Assembly (NCBI RefSeq): GCF_900143085.1
Contig: NZ_FRCZ01000001.1
Location: 1,116,001-1,180,000 of the forward strand
Reading direction: 5' to 3'
Origin: Gracilibacillus kekensis
GTDB taxonomy: Bacteria; Bacillota; Bacilli; Bacillales; Amphibacillaceae
DNA length: 64,000 nt
Part shown: positions 53,708-62,579 of the stretch, piece after piece
Layout of the letters: every line of letters starts with the position of its first letter
How positions within the stretch are numbered: the stretch's first letter is position 1
The notes under the pieces: generated by a model
The model's input: only the letters and a program-made list of their open reading frames with translations
Databases searched by the model: none
Told to the model about the DNA's origin: nothing
Made by a program: the position numbers and the translations under genes

Positions 53708-54607
53708 ATGTATTCCAATTCACTATATGATAATGCTTTTTATCGAAGTGTAGCAGATACCCAGCTAATAACAGATATCCAGCAAGCAATTCATGCTGAG
53801 TATAGTGCTATTGCTTGTTACGAGGAGTTAGCGAAGATGGCACCTACACAAGATGAGAGGGACAAAATAAAGGAGATACAGAATGATGAAAAACGACATC
53901 TCGAAGAATTTAGTACCATTTATTATCATCTAACAGGTAGCACTCCATCTTATCAAATCAGCGAGCAATGTCCAGACAATTATAAAGCGGGTATTGAGTT
54001 TGCATTTAAAGATGAGCAAGAGGCGGTAGATTTTTATTTAAACATCTCAGATAAAGCAGAGCACACCTTTATTAAGGAGAGCTTCGGACGTGCGGCGTCA
54101 GATGAGCAAAATCATGCGGTATGGTTTTTATTTTTTCAGTCAAAAAATCCATCAACACAATCTGCTCAAAGGCAAATGGAGGATTATGGTGCTATTGGTG
54201 CTTTAAATGCTCCTTCATTATCTTTATCTCAAATGTTGATTTACGCTATTCAAGATGAGTACCTGGCCCAGGCGAGATATAATAACATTATTGGAACTTT
54301 TGGTAACGTTCCTACTTTTATACGAATTAGAGAAGCTGAATTGAGACATATCAGTGCATTATTACCACTTTTCGAACGTTATCAAGTACCATTACCTAAT
54401 GATATTTCGGCATCCTTTGTGACAACTCCGGAAAACCTTAAGGCTGCATATGCAGCAGGTGTTCAAGGAGAAATAGACAACATAGCTATGTATGAGAGAT
54501 TTTTATCAATAAATATTCCTAATGATGTTAGAACTGTTTTTACTCAGCTTCGGAATGCTTCATTAAACCATTTAGCAGCATTTGAAAGAGGGTTAGCTAG
54601 AAATTAA
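53708..54607 (+). CDS. Tandem ferritin-like protein (rubrerythrin plus DUF2202-like domain)
   Basis: 299 residues from the ATG at 53708 (AGGGAGG 6 nt upstream). Domain 1 (residues 20-150) has the iron pattern Glu...Glu-x2-His: HAEYSAIACYEELAK, NDEKRHLEEF, DEQEAVDFYL, DEQNHAV. Domain 2 (residues 170-295) repeats it: IQDEYLAQARYNNI, REAELRHISALL, EIDNIAMYERFL, NASLNHLAAF. Each would bind a di-iron centre. The fusion of two such bundles in one chain is unusual and may give an intramolecular dimer. Likely roles are iron storage or peroxide removal. Confidence 0.8.
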   Translation: MYSNSLYDNAFYRSVADTQLITDIQQAIHAEYSAIACYEELAKMAPTQDERDKIKEIQNDEKRHLEEFSTIYYHLTGSTPSYQISEQCPDNYKAGIEFAFKDEQEAVDFYLNISDKAEHTFIKESFGRAASDEQNHAVWFLFFQSKNPSTQSAQRQMEDYGAIGALNAPSLSLSQMLIYAIQDEYLAQARYNNIIGTFGNVPTFIRIREAELRHISALLPLFERYQVPLPNDISASFVTTPENLKAAYAAGVQGEIDNIAMYERFLSINIPNDVRTVFTQLRNASLNHLAAFERGLARN

Positions 54608-54714
54608 TTTCATTGTTGCATGAAGAGGTGATTACATCGTCCCGATAATTTTTCGTGCATACTTTTATGATTTTTACGTGATAATTATCTTTTTTTAATC
54701 TGAAAAATAGGAGA

Positions 54715-54743
54715 TTGACAGATTTTCTTCTACATGATATATT
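54715..54743 (+). promoter_or_regulatory. Promoter of the SAM-riboswitch transcript
   Basis: TTGACA (54715-54720) and TATATT (54738-54743), spaced 17 bp, 26 bp before the aptamer. Confidence 0.75.
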
Positions 54744-54768
54744 TACTTAAATTTCATATTCATTACAA

Positions 54769-54929
54769 CTCATCCAGAGAGAGGGAGGGACTGACCCTAA
54801 GAACTCTCGGCAACCGCTTATGATAAGCAAGGTGCCAATTTCAGAAGCATAGATATGCTTAAAGATGAGAAGATACGTTGCATCCGAATAAGCAACCCCT
54901 TCTCTTTCTTTGCGAGAAGGGGTTTTATT
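54769..54929 (+). ncRNA. SAM-I (S-box) riboswitch with terminator
   Basis: The aptamer spans CTCATC (54769) to GATGAG (54869), the P1 stem, and holds the S-box core AGGGAGGGACTGACCC, CGGCAACC, GGTGCCAATT and AGATGAGAAG. The terminator AACCCCTTCTC/GAGAAGGGGTTTTATT (54894-54929) follows. With SAM bound the terminator forms and the OsmC-like gene is off; low SAM allows read-through. Most S-boxes control methionine or cysteine genes, which makes this target of interest. Confidence 0.92.
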
Positions 54930-54980
54930 ATGGATTGAGTTGTGATAAAAAAACTATTGATTGAAAAAGGAGAGAATCAC

Positions 54981-55427
54981 ATGTCAATTCAAACATTTAA
55001 AGCAAGTTCACAGTTAAAGGAAAAATATTTAGTGGAGAATACTGCACGGCAGCACCGCGTTTTAGTAGATGAACCAGCTTCACTAGGCGGTAAGGACGAA
55101 GCAATGAACCCAGTAGAACTTTTACTGTCTGCATTAGGATCCTGTCAATCGATTGTGGCACGTACCTACGCAGAAAAATTTGATATTGATCTGATAGATT
55201 TCAAAGTGGAATTAGAAGGTGATATCAATTTAGATGGTTTCTTTGATAAAGCAAATGTACGTCCAGGTTACTCGGATATTCGAGCAACTTACTTTATCAA
55301 AACCAATGCATCGGAGGAAAAAGTAGCGGAGTTTGTGAAGTTCCTTGAAGCTCATTGCCCTGTAGGAGATACAATTGAAAACACAGTGAATTTCTCTTCT
55401 TCTTATCAAGTTAATAAAAAAGCATAA
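54981..55427 (+). CDS. OsmC-family peroxiredoxin-like protein under S-box control
   Basis: 148 residues from the ATG at 54981 (AAAAGGAGA, 8 nt). The OsmC/Ohr fold has reactive cysteines in GSCQSIVARTYAEKF and EAHCPVGDTIEN, which reduce organic peroxides or handle reactive sulfur. The SAM riboswitch upstream ties its expression to sulfur or methyl status, and a thiol-related function is plausible. Ends 104 nt before the REP copy at 55531. Confidence 0.88.
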   Translation: MSIQTFKASSQLKEKYLVENTARQHRVLVDEPASLGGKDEAMNPVELLLSALGSCQSIVARTYAEKFDIDLIDFKVELEGDINLDGFFDKANVRPGYSDIRATYFIKTNASEEKVAEFVKFLEAHCPVGDTIENTVNFSSSYQVNKKA

Positions 55428-55499
55428 TGGTTATTTTAACTTCGACAGGTGACACGCACCTGTCGAAAAAATATGGAAATATTTTCAATATATATAAAA

Positions 55500-55559
55500 T
55501 AAGCTGAAGCCACAAAAGTCTTCAGCTTTATGAAACAGTAGAACCGTCCCCATGTTTCA
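55500..55559. repeat. HEAT-unit tail: hairpin plus REP-like palindrome 8
   Basis: Only the last part of the unit is present: AAGCTGAAG...CTTCAGCTT hairpin (55501-55528) and TGAAACAGTAGAACCGTCCC through ATGTTTCA (55531-55559). The last TGA on the minus strand (55557-55559) is the stop of the aldo/keto reductase gene. Confidence 0.88.
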
Positions 55560-56546
55560 TTTAGTCGGTAATGGCGCTTGGGCTGAAATAAAGCCTTTGT
55601 CCACTAATTCATTCCAGAAGGATTGCGGGATATCTTTTTTAATCATCGCTACATCTTCTGCATTATGTTCTGGGCGAGTAGAGCCAGGAATGACTGCTTT
55701 CACTGCTGGGTGTGTTGTTGAAAATTGTAATGCTGCCGCTTTTAAGTTTACGTTATGACTTTCAGCAATTTCTTTTAGCTGTTTTACTTTATTCACTATC
55801 TCAGCATCGGCTTTCGCATAATTAAAATGATCTCCTCCAAGCAACACCCCAGAATTAAATGGACTTCCTACAATGATGTCTACACCTTTTTCCTCTGCTT
55901 TTGGCATCATGCGCTCTAAGGCATGTTCATGCTGTAAAAGCGTGTATTGAGTGGCAGATAAACAGACATCAGGCTGAGCTTCATCCAGATCCATCACCAG
56001 TTCAATGGGTTCGGTTGTATTAACACCAACTCCCCATGATTGAATCACTCCTTCTTCACGAAGGCGGCTTAAGACACGAAAGGCCCCGTTTCTTGCCTCT
56101 TCAAATTTTGCAAGCCATTCATCGCCATGAAAATCCGGGGAAATATCATGCACGTACACCATATCCAATCGGTCTGTTTTTAAGCGATTTAGGCTTTGCT
56201 CAATCGATTTGAGGGTAGCTTCCTCTGTATAATCTGTAATTATTTTATTTTTCCGGCCATCCTGAAATATGCCTTCCTTTTCTTCTTTTTCATCTGTCAT
56301 ATAACGTCCGACTTTGGTTCCTATCAAATAATCATCTCGATCATATTTCGACAACGCCTCACCTAATCGCATTTCTGCTAATCCTGCTCCATAAAAAGGG
56401 GCCGTATCAAAATAGCGAATCCCTTGATCCCAGGCGGTTTGTATCGTTTCCTGTGCTTCCTCTTCTGGCACGTCTCTGAACATATTTCCCAATGGTGCCG
56501 TACCATAACCTACTTTATGTTTAAGCGCTTGCTCTAATGTCTTCAT
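55557..56546 (-). CDS. Aldo/keto reductase
   Basis: A 329-residue TIM-barrel reductase: VGYGTAPLGNM, DTAPFYGAGLAEMRLGEAL (Asp and Tyr), SW-like GVGVNTTEP and a VIPGSTRPEHNAED NADP-binding end. Resembles pyridoxal- or L-fucose-dehydrogenase-type AKRs. AAGGAGGAG precedes the ATG. Lys/His of the tetrad sit in TKVGRY and VHDISP. Substrate unknown. The stop codon is supplied by the REP-like palindrome. Confidence 0.88.
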   Translation of the reverse strand: MKTLEQALKHKVGYGTAPLGNMFRDVPEEEAQETIQTAWDQGIRYFDTAPFYGAGLAEMRLGEALSKYDRDDYLIGTKVGRYMTDEKEEKEGIFQDGRKNKIITDYTEEATLKSIEQSLNRLKTDRLDMVYVHDISPDFHGDEWLAKFEEARNGAFRVLSRLREEGVIQSWGVGVNTTEPIELVMDLDEAQPDVCLSATQYTLLQHEHALERMMPKAEEKGVDIIVGSPFNSGVLLGGDHFNYAKADAEIVNKVKQLKEIAESHNVNLKAAALQFSTTHPAVKAVIPGSTRPEHNAEDVAMIKKDIPQSFWNELVDKGFISAQAPLPTK

Positions 56547-56642
56547 TAAATACTCCTCCTTGTATTAGGAAATTATATGAGTCATTTTCCACTTTTACCC
56601 TTGTTTAAACATGAAGAACCTGAATCCCTTAAGATTCTGACA

Positions 56643-56709
56643 TTATATGCAACTTTTTAGTTGCTCAACCTTGACAAGCAACCAAAAAGTTGCATATAAT
56701 AAAAATATG
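56643..56709 (+). promoter_or_regulatory. ArsR promoter with long inverted repeat; probable leaderless start
   Basis: TTATATGCAACTTTTTAGTT (56643 on) is the inverted match of CAACCAAAAAGTTGCATATA (56679-56698), with the TTGACA -35 (56671) between. TATAAT (56695-56700) is spaced 18 bp and is followed after 6 nt by the ATG, so transcription should start at or next to the start codon. Confidence 0.7.
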
Positions 56710-56988
56710 AATTGGGATAAAGACGCAATTTTCAAATCACTTAGTGATTCAACCAGAAGGCTTATATTAGATGAGCTATCTGAACGAAACGAGCTAACCT
56801 TGTATGAACTTACGGCACGCCTCATTATGAAGCACAAGCTATCCATTTCACGACAAGCGATAGCAAAGCATCTTTCTGCATTGGAAGATGCCGGGCTTGT
56901 AAAATCGAAAAGAAGGGGGAAGTATCGAGTACTTATATTTAACAATGAACCGCTAAAAAATTTGCTTCAACAATGGATAGACGAATGA
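56707..56988 (+). CDS. ArsR-family winged-helix repressor
   Basis: 93 residues starting MNWDKDAIFKSLSDSTRRL at 56707, no ribosome site upstream. The helix-turn-helix TLYELTARL...SISRQAIAKHLSALEDAGLV is clear. No metal-binding Cys pair is present, so it probably responds to another signal or none. An inverted repeat covers its own promoter. A VOC protein gene follows in the same direction, 87 nt on. Confidence 0.85.
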   Translation: MNWDKDAIFKSLSDSTRRLILDELSERNELTLYELTARLIMKHKLSISRQAIAKHLSALEDAGLVKSKRRGKYRVLIFNNEPLKNLLQQWIDE

Positions 56989-57074
56989 TATTTAAAATAT
57001 CAAAGTTTCATGGATTACATCCACAAGCCAGATCAATAGGAACACGTCAGTAAAATAGTAAAGGAGGAAAAATT

Positions 57075-57458
57075 TTGAAGATTATTGTGACAAGTATATT
57101 TGTAGACGATCAGGATAAAGCACTAAAATTTTATACAAACAAATTGGGGTTTGTCAAAAAGCATGACGTTCCTGCAGGAGAATACAGATGGATAGCACTT
57201 GTTTCTCCAGAGGAAGAAGACGGAACAGAGCTTATACTCGAACCGAATGATCATCCAGCTGCCAGAGACTATCAAAAGAAGTTATTTGCTGATGGAATAC
57301 CGGTAACAATGTTTGGTGTTACAGATATTCACAAAGAATATAAGCGATTGATGGAGAATGGTGTACAGTTTACGATGAAGCCGACAGATATGGACAATAT
57401 CACAATCGCTGTATTCAACGATACCTGTGGCAATCTTATTCAGCTCATTCAGCAATAA
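57075..57458 (+). CDS. VOC (glyoxalase-like) protein
   Basis: 127 residues read from TTG at 57075 with AAGGAGG 8 nt upstream. Paired beta-alpha-beta-beta-beta modules (FVDDQDKALKFYTNKLGFVK; FNDTCGNLIQLIQQ) with metal-binding Glu in ELILEPND. Resembles small resistance or dioxygenase-type VOC proteins. It is probably controlled by the ArsR repressor upstream. Confidence 0.86.
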   Translation: MKIIVTSIFVDDQDKALKFYTNKLGFVKKHDVPAGEYRWIALVSPEEEDGTELILEPNDHPAARDYQKKLFADGIPVTMFGVTDIHKEYKRLMENGVQFTMKPTDMDNITIAVFNDTCGNLIQLIQQ

Positions 57459-57516
57459 CCATACCTGGAAAACATGTTACAGACAAAAAATTGGAGTAGA
57501 AATAAGCTCCACAGCT

Positions 57517-57543
57517 AAAAAAAAGAGATTATCTCCTTTTTTA
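57517..57543. terminator. Terminator shared by VOC and PBP genes
   Basis: An A-rich half, GAGAT-T-ATCTC and a T-run form a short bidirectional terminator between the converging genes. Confidence 0.6.
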
Positions 57544-57552
57544 AAAATATTG

Positions 57553-59664
57553 TTATTCATCTTCTCCATCTTTGTTTTCAGAATTGTCTTTTAATTCGTA
57601 ATAGGCTTCTATTGCCCGCTTCCCTATTTCATGATGAACGGAATATTGTCCACTTCCAGTTCCGTTTTTTGGTACTACAACAGCAAAGGCTACTTCAGGA
57701 TTTTCAACTGGACTGTAGCCTACTAACGTTAAATTATGAGTTTCCGCCACTTTTTCGCCATCCTTATATTGTGGATTTTGTGCAGTACCCGTTTTTCCTG
57801 CTACGTCATAAGGGTAGTTTCTCCACGCCCTACTTGCTGTACCGCTTGTAAATACTTTTCTAAAACCTTCTTGAACGCGTTTAACATACGTCTCATCCAT
57901 ATCGATACGATTAAGTACTTCTGTTTCCTTCAATCGAAGGATCTTACCGAGTTCCTCATTTTCAATATTGGGCTCTCTAATTTCTTTCATTAAGTGGGGT
58001 TTGACCCGATAACCATCATTTGCAATTGTCGACACATACTGTGCTAGTTGCAGTGCTGTATATGTATCGTATTGGCCAAAAGAGAGATCCAGAAAATTAC
58101 CTGCCCCTGGATTCGTACCAATAACTCCTTTTGCTTCATATGGCAAATCTATACCTGTTTTTACTCCAAGACCAAATTGACTATAATAATTTCGCATTGT
58201 ATCGAACGCATCGAAGTTAAAATTGTATAATCGTTCATTTTCTCGATAAGTGGCACCACTGATGCGTATAGCTATACGCATCATATAAGCGTTTGACGAT
58301 AATTCTATAGCTTGAAGATCATTCAAACTAGGACCTAAATAATCATAGGATGACTTCTCTCCAGATCCCTTAATTTTTATAGGTGATTCATCTAACACGG
58401 TACCAATATCGATGACGCCTTCCTCATAACCGGCTAGAACTGTTGCACCTTTTATCGAAGACCCTGGCGCATGTGCATCATAAATGGTTCGATAAGCATT
58501 ATTTACATATTCTTTATTATCTCGATCATATCGAATAGCGGATAATGAGAGTATTTCTCCAGTTTGAGGATTCATTAAAACTGCCATTGCATCCTCTAAA
58601 TAACCATTGTTGTTAACGGGATGATTAATCGCATTTCTAAGTTCATCCTCGACGATTTTATCCATTTCTTCTTGGAGGTCCATGTTGAAAGTTAATACTA
58701 GATCTTTTCCTCTTTGCCCTTCCACCACGACTTCAGCATTAGTTACATTCCCACTGGTATCTGTTGTGTAGAGTGTTTTTTCCTTTCGTCCCCTTAAAAC
58801 ATGTTCATATTGTTGCTCCAATCCACTCGTGCCCACACGATCATTCCATGTATAACCATTCGCAAGATAAAAATCACTCTCTTCTTTTGGAATACCTTCA
58901 TCAGCGGATGTTAAATTACCAAGGAAAGAACTGAGTGTATCATCATACTTTTGGTCTCTTTTCCAGTTAATAACGGCGTCAATACCTGGTAGGTTATAGA
59001 GGTGTTCAGCAACCTGTGCATATTCCTCATCCGTCAAATTTTCATTAACAATCACATGTGGAGAAAGCTCATACGCTGCATCCAATTCCTTTTTTATTGC
59101 CAATGTATTGAGCAACGAATTATTCCACTCTACTTTATTTAAATCTTCTTCTGTTATAGAGTCTAATTGCGCCTGGTACTGGTCACTTGCATCTGAATTT
59201 TTTTGATCCTCTGTCAAACGCTTTGCTACTGCTTCTTGATTTTTTAAATACCAATATTCCTTTTTATCACGTTCTCTAATGGTATCATTTAATTCTTCTT
59301 CGTCTTTTATAATGGTCATGTAGGAAGCTAGTTTCCCTGCTAATTCTAAGCGAAAATGTGCAGAATCACCATTTTTAGGTGGTGTATAGGTGATCGACTT
59401 AACAGCCTGATTATCTAAGATCATATTATGATTACGGTCATACATTTTCCCTCTAGGTACAGGCTTTTCGCTAGGTGTATTTTCTGTCTGGTTAATTTCC
59501 CGTTGTGCTTCTTCCCCATTTAAAATTTGCACCACACCTAGCTGAACAATTAATAGTGAAAACAACAAGAACACCACTACAAACAATATATTTAAACGAA
59601 AAGGTAATTGCACCTTTTTCTTTTTAAGTTTTCGATTCTTTTTTAAACCAGGTTTTTGATTCAT
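57553..59664 (-). CDS. Class B penicillin-binding protein (PbpA/PbpH-like transpeptidase)
   Basis: About 703 residues from the ATG at 59664 (GGAGGA 6 nt upstream). One N-terminal membrane helix (LNILFVVVFLLFSLLIVQLG), a pedestal domain with PRGKMYDRNHNMI, and a transpeptidase domain. The active-site motifs are SSIK (in APGSSIKGATVL), SSN (ELSSNAYMMRIA) and KTG (DVAGKTGTAQNPQYKDG). It resembles B. subtilis PBP2a and PbpH, which make the cell-wall side of elongation. The gene is not in a dcw-type cluster. Confidence 0.9.
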   Translation of the reverse strand: MNQKPGLKKNRKLKKKKVQLPFRLNILFVVVFLLFSLLIVQLGVVQILNGEEAQREINQTENTPSEKPVPRGKMYDRNHNMILDNQAVKSITYTPPKNGDSAHFRLELAGKLASYMTIIKDEEELNDTIRERDKKEYWYLKNQEAVAKRLTEDQKNSDASDQYQAQLDSITEEDLNKVEWNNSLLNTLAIKKELDAAYELSPHVIVNENLTDEEYAQVAEHLYNLPGIDAVINWKRDQKYDDTLSSFLGNLTSADEGIPKEESDFYLANGYTWNDRVGTSGLEQQYEHVLRGRKEKTLYTTDTSGNVTNAEVVVEGQRGKDLVLTFNMDLQEEMDKIVEDELRNAINHPVNNNGYLEDAMAVLMNPQTGEILSLSAIRYDRDNKEYVNNAYRTIYDAHAPGSSIKGATVLAGYEEGVIDIGTVLDESPIKIKGSGEKSSYDYLGPSLNDLQAIELSSNAYMMRIAIRISGATYRENERLYNFNFDAFDTMRNYYSQFGLGVKTGIDLPYEAKGVIGTNPGAGNFLDLSFGQYDTYTALQLAQYVSTIANDGYRVKPHLMKEIREPNIENEELGKILRLKETEVLNRIDMDETYVKRVQEGFRKVFTSGTASRAWRNYPYDVAGKTGTAQNPQYKDGEKVAETHNLTLVGYSPVENPEVAFAVVVPKNGTGSGQYSVHHEIGKRAIEAYYELKDNSENKDGEDE

Positions 59665-59951
59665 CCAGATTCCTCCAACCATAAAAAAGATACTTAATTA
59701 TAACATAACGGAGGGAATATTTTCTATTTATTGGTATAATAATAACTTTTTTCCATTTATTGAAAACATAATGGTAAGTGATACGGACTTTGGATTTCCT
59801 TTGGAGGGTGTTCGCTTACTTGTACTACTTTTCAATCATTTGAATAAGGTAAGAAATTACCACTTAAAGGCTAACCCACCATTACTTTTTAAGTATGAAA
59901 AAATGAAAATGATCATATTTATTAACTAATGAACAGATAGGAGTTGGTTAC

Positions 59952-60410
59952 TTGAGTGATTTTAATCCCGAAAAATTATTTGTTATCTACACTGGTGGTG
60001 TCACAGCTACAACACCCGTTATTCCTAGAAAATACACCCTTACACACTCTGATATTACCGGAGAGCTTTTTTTAACGATTGGCATTCAGTATGCCTGGGA
60101 AAATATAAATGAAATGAGAGATGAAGTCTTAGGTGAATGGAGACACAGGAGTGGAAATACCCTTTATTATTGTGTTTATCTCTATATTGATCAAGGCGAA
60201 TATGACATAAATGCAGCCACAAAACGTAATGAAATATTTATACGTGAATTACCTCTTGCCTTAACCGCTATCCGATACGGAGATAGAGCTTTATTCAACA
60301 AACACCCACACTTAAATCAATCTTCCCTCATCATTAACTTTATGTCTGCCTATCCACAACTTGCAAGACAAGAAAACTGGGGAACTTTCGACCGCTTTAT
60401 TTATCGATAA
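59952..60410 (+). CDS. Staygreen-family protein
   Basis: 152 residues read from TTG at 59952 with AGGAG 9 nt upstream. The N-terminus (FNPEKLFVIYTGGVT, PVIPRKYTLTHSDITGELFL) matches the staygreen family, best known as plant Mg-dechelatases; bacterial homologues have been shown to remove Mg from chlorophyll. MRDEVLGEW is also conserved. Its role in a non-photosynthetic firmicute is unknown. Confidence 0.85.
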   Translation: MSDFNPEKLFVIYTGGVTATTPVIPRKYTLTHSDITGELFLTIGIQYAWENINEMRDEVLGEWRHRSGNTLYYCVYLYIDQGEYDINAATKRNEIFIRELPLALTAIRYGDRALFNKHPHLNQSSLIINFMSAYPQLARQENWGTFDRFIYR

Positions 60411-60423
60411 CCATCATATATAA

Positions 60424-60459
60424 AAACCTAGGTAGAAACTAATCCTTCTACCTAGGTTT
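60424..60459 (+). terminator. Terminator of the staygreen gene
   Basis: AAACCTAGGTAGAA pairs with TTCTACCTAGGTTT around an 8-nt loop, 13 nt after the stop. Confidence 0.8.
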
Positions 60460-60477
60460 GTTACTCTATATCAGCAA

Positions 60478-60506
60478 TGAAACACGAGAACCGTCCCCAT
60501 GTCGCA
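60478..60506. repeat. REP-like palindrome 9 (right half degenerate)
   Basis: TGAAACACGAGAACCGTCCC then ATGTCGCA; the last bases are mutated. It lies 5 nt beyond the ParR-like stop. Confidence 0.8.
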
Positions 60507-60511
60507 TCCAA

Positions 60512-61093
60512 TCATTTATTCATCTTATCCAAAAAGTCTCCTAAGAGGTCGTTGAGGTCTTCTTCTTCTGTTTCTTCTGGTTTTTCGGTGTTGCGTTTTT
60601 GACTTAATGCTTGATTCCAATCGATCGAGTCTAATTCATCTTCTGTTTCTTGATTACTTGGAGGTGTTTTCTGTTTTTCAGCTTTCAAAGGTTCTTGCTC
60701 ATGAACTTCCTCTGGAGGTTCTTCCTGTAAATAGAGTGCTTCATCGATGTCTGTTGCATTGCTGTTTAGTGACGCTAATAATGAAGTGGAGCGAACCGGA
60801 TCATTTAATAGTTGATACATGATACTTCCTAACAACGCTTCCGAATGTTCATGTTTCACCCAATTACGTTGTGCCTTCGTTAGACGTTTAGGAAGAGGTA
60901 CCGTAATTGTTTCCTGCTCATTCGAAGCTCCCTCATTGACACCTCTCAGGGCAAACTCAGCTATCTTACTGGAAAAGTTACGACGTTCTACTTCTTTTAA
61001 ACGTTGCAATTCCTTTAGTATATAATCTGGAGTATCTGATGGGATTCGAAATGATATCGTTTGACCTCTATCGATTTGGTTATTTTTCTTCAT
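60512..61093 (-). CDS. ParR-like partition adaptor
   Basis: 193 residues. The N-terminal half (QTISFRIPSDTPDYILKEL, NFSSKIAEFALRGV) looks like a ribbon-helix-helix DNA-binding domain. The C-terminal half is acidic and disordered and ends with DLNDLLGDFLDKMNK, the usual filament-binding tail of ParR proteins. It follows the actin gene by 10 nt (AAGGTGATCAC ribosome site). Inferred role: bind the parC-like repeats and couple them to the ParM-type filament. Confidence 0.75.
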   Translation of the reverse strand: MKKNNQIDRGQTISFRIPSDTPDYILKELQRLKEVERRNFSSKIAEFALRGVNEGASNEQETITVPLPKRLTKAQRNWVKHEHSEALLGSIMYQLLNDPVRSTSLLASLNSNATDIDEALYLQEEPPEEVHEQEPLKAEKQKTPPSNQETEDELDSIDWNQALSQKRNTEKPEETEEEDLNDLLGDFLDKMNK

Positions 61094-61102
61094 GTGATCA
61101 CC

Positions 61103-62263
61103 TTATGATTGTTGTGAGACTTTTTTCTCTTCCTTCTTACCAGACTTCTTTATATGTTCTGCGATCAGTTTATAATACGCATTTGCCATCATCCATATGC
61201 TTTCCTTTTCATCTTCAAAAAATTCAATGTTATATCCATCTAAATTATTATTTAATGTTTTCAAGTATTCTTTTAATACGTTCGATCCTCCACCAACAAA
61301 ATAACAGATTTCTGTTTGGGAATTTTTTTGCCATACATTGCGCAGCAGTCGGTATTGTTTCTTCGCTAATTCTAATAAAATCCTGTCTGTGGATTCATGG
61401 ACGTTCGTTCTGCTTCCTTTTACCATTATATGATTACGGTCATTTTTTCTTGTAATAATGTCCACGACATCACGACGACTGTCTAATTCTACACCATGTT
61501 TCGAGAAAATATCTTCACGGATATGTTCGAGTGACTCGGATACACCCAAATTAAACCCTTGAGCTTTATCATCATCAACGGTTCTGTTTTTAATTACTGC
61601 GATATCTGTTGATAAACCACCAATATCCTGAATTAAAATTTGTTTATCGATCAATTTCTTATTAATAATTTTTAAATCTTGATCCATCACAAGATTGATA
61701 AATGCGGCAAACCCTTCAGGATATACTTTCGCTTCATCAAATTTTATGTTCACTTTTTTGCCTTGGTGTTGTGGTGTAACTAAAAACTCGACCTGATGAA
61801 CAGAACCGATCAGCTTGGAGCGATATCCTGCATCTTTTCCTTCTTTTACTTCACGTAAAGGCAAACCTGTCCCCAACGTATAATTGGCATCAATTACTTG
61901 ATTACTATTTAGTTTAAAGGCATTTGCTGCATCTAATGCGATCGTCGCAAAGAGCATGACTAACGTTTGGTCTTCCTGGGATTTACTGCTACCTGGATCA
62001 AGCTCTGTTGAATTGCTTGCTTTTGCCGCTAAATGGCCTACACGATAGATCGCATTGTTTTCTTTCAATGCAGGCGAATGTATACGAATATGTAACCCTT
62101 CTATTGGATCCTTTTGGTCTAATTCTTCAATTCCAATTACAGGACGGTCTTCCGTATCTCTGGCCATAATATTTGGCAGATTGAACTCAGTTTCCATCTC
62201 TCCAAATATCGCCTTAACGGAATCATTACCTACATCAATTGCTGCTATTCTTGATTGACTCAT
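61103..62263 (-). CDS. ParM/Alp-type actin-like plasmid segregation protein
   Basis: 386 residues of actin-fold ATPase: AAIDVGNDSVKAIFG (phosphate 1), QDIGGLSTDIAVIKN (phosphate 2) and FVGGGSNVLKEYL (adenosine). Belongs to the ParM/StbA group of Gram-positive plasmids rather than MreB. It polymerises on ATP and pushes plasmid copies apart through ParR. AAGGATGG precedes the ATG. The parC-like repeats lie directly upstream. Confidence 0.87.
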   Translation of the reverse strand: MSQSRIAAIDVGNDSVKAIFGEMETEFNLPNIMARDTEDRPVIGIEELDQKDPIEGLHIRIHSPALKENNAIYRVGHLAAKASNSTELDPGSSKSQEDQTLVMLFATIALDAANAFKLNSNQVIDANYTLGTGLPLREVKEGKDAGYRSKLIGSVHQVEFLVTPQHQGKKVNIKFDEAKVYPEGFAAFINLVMDQDLKIINKKLIDKQILIQDIGGLSTDIAVIKNRTVDDDKAQGFNLGVSESLEHIREDIFSKHGVELDSRRDVVDIITRKNDRNHIMVKGSRTNVHESTDRILLELAKKQYRLLRNVWQKNSQTEICYFVGGGSNVLKEYLKTLNNNLDGYNIEFFEDEKESIWMMANAYYKLIAEHIKKSGKKEEKKVSQQS

Positions 62264-62579
62264 ATGTTTCCATCCTTCCTATCTTTTACATTCAGACTTC
62301 TACTTATAAAAAAGTCTTAGACAAAGGATAGTTGATATAAAGGCTTTCATCAATGCCTTTAGTTGAAAAGAAAGATAATCGTAATCTTTTTGAAAAGCAG
62401 CAAATTTGTATACGTTTTTGTATTTGATGTATACAACATTCGCACACGTGTTATTACCGCAGTATGTTTACATGTTTGTATACTTGTAAACCCTTTCCGT
62501 AAGCAATGTACACTTTTTTTGTTTACATGTATACCGTAATGTATATGTAATCTATTGCGGTTAATTTATATTGAAAAAA
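62264..62579. other. parC-like centromere region and promoter
   Basis: The AT-rich segment about 62405-62550 contains repeated elements: TTGTATAC-type boxes (GTATAC at about 62408, 62430, 62478) and GTTTACATGT or TGTACA-type boxes (62466, 62521) in both orientations. Such repeats are the usual ParR-binding site upstream of parM. 62264-62400 shows no further feature beyond a promoter-like AT-rich stretch. Confidence 0.65.
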
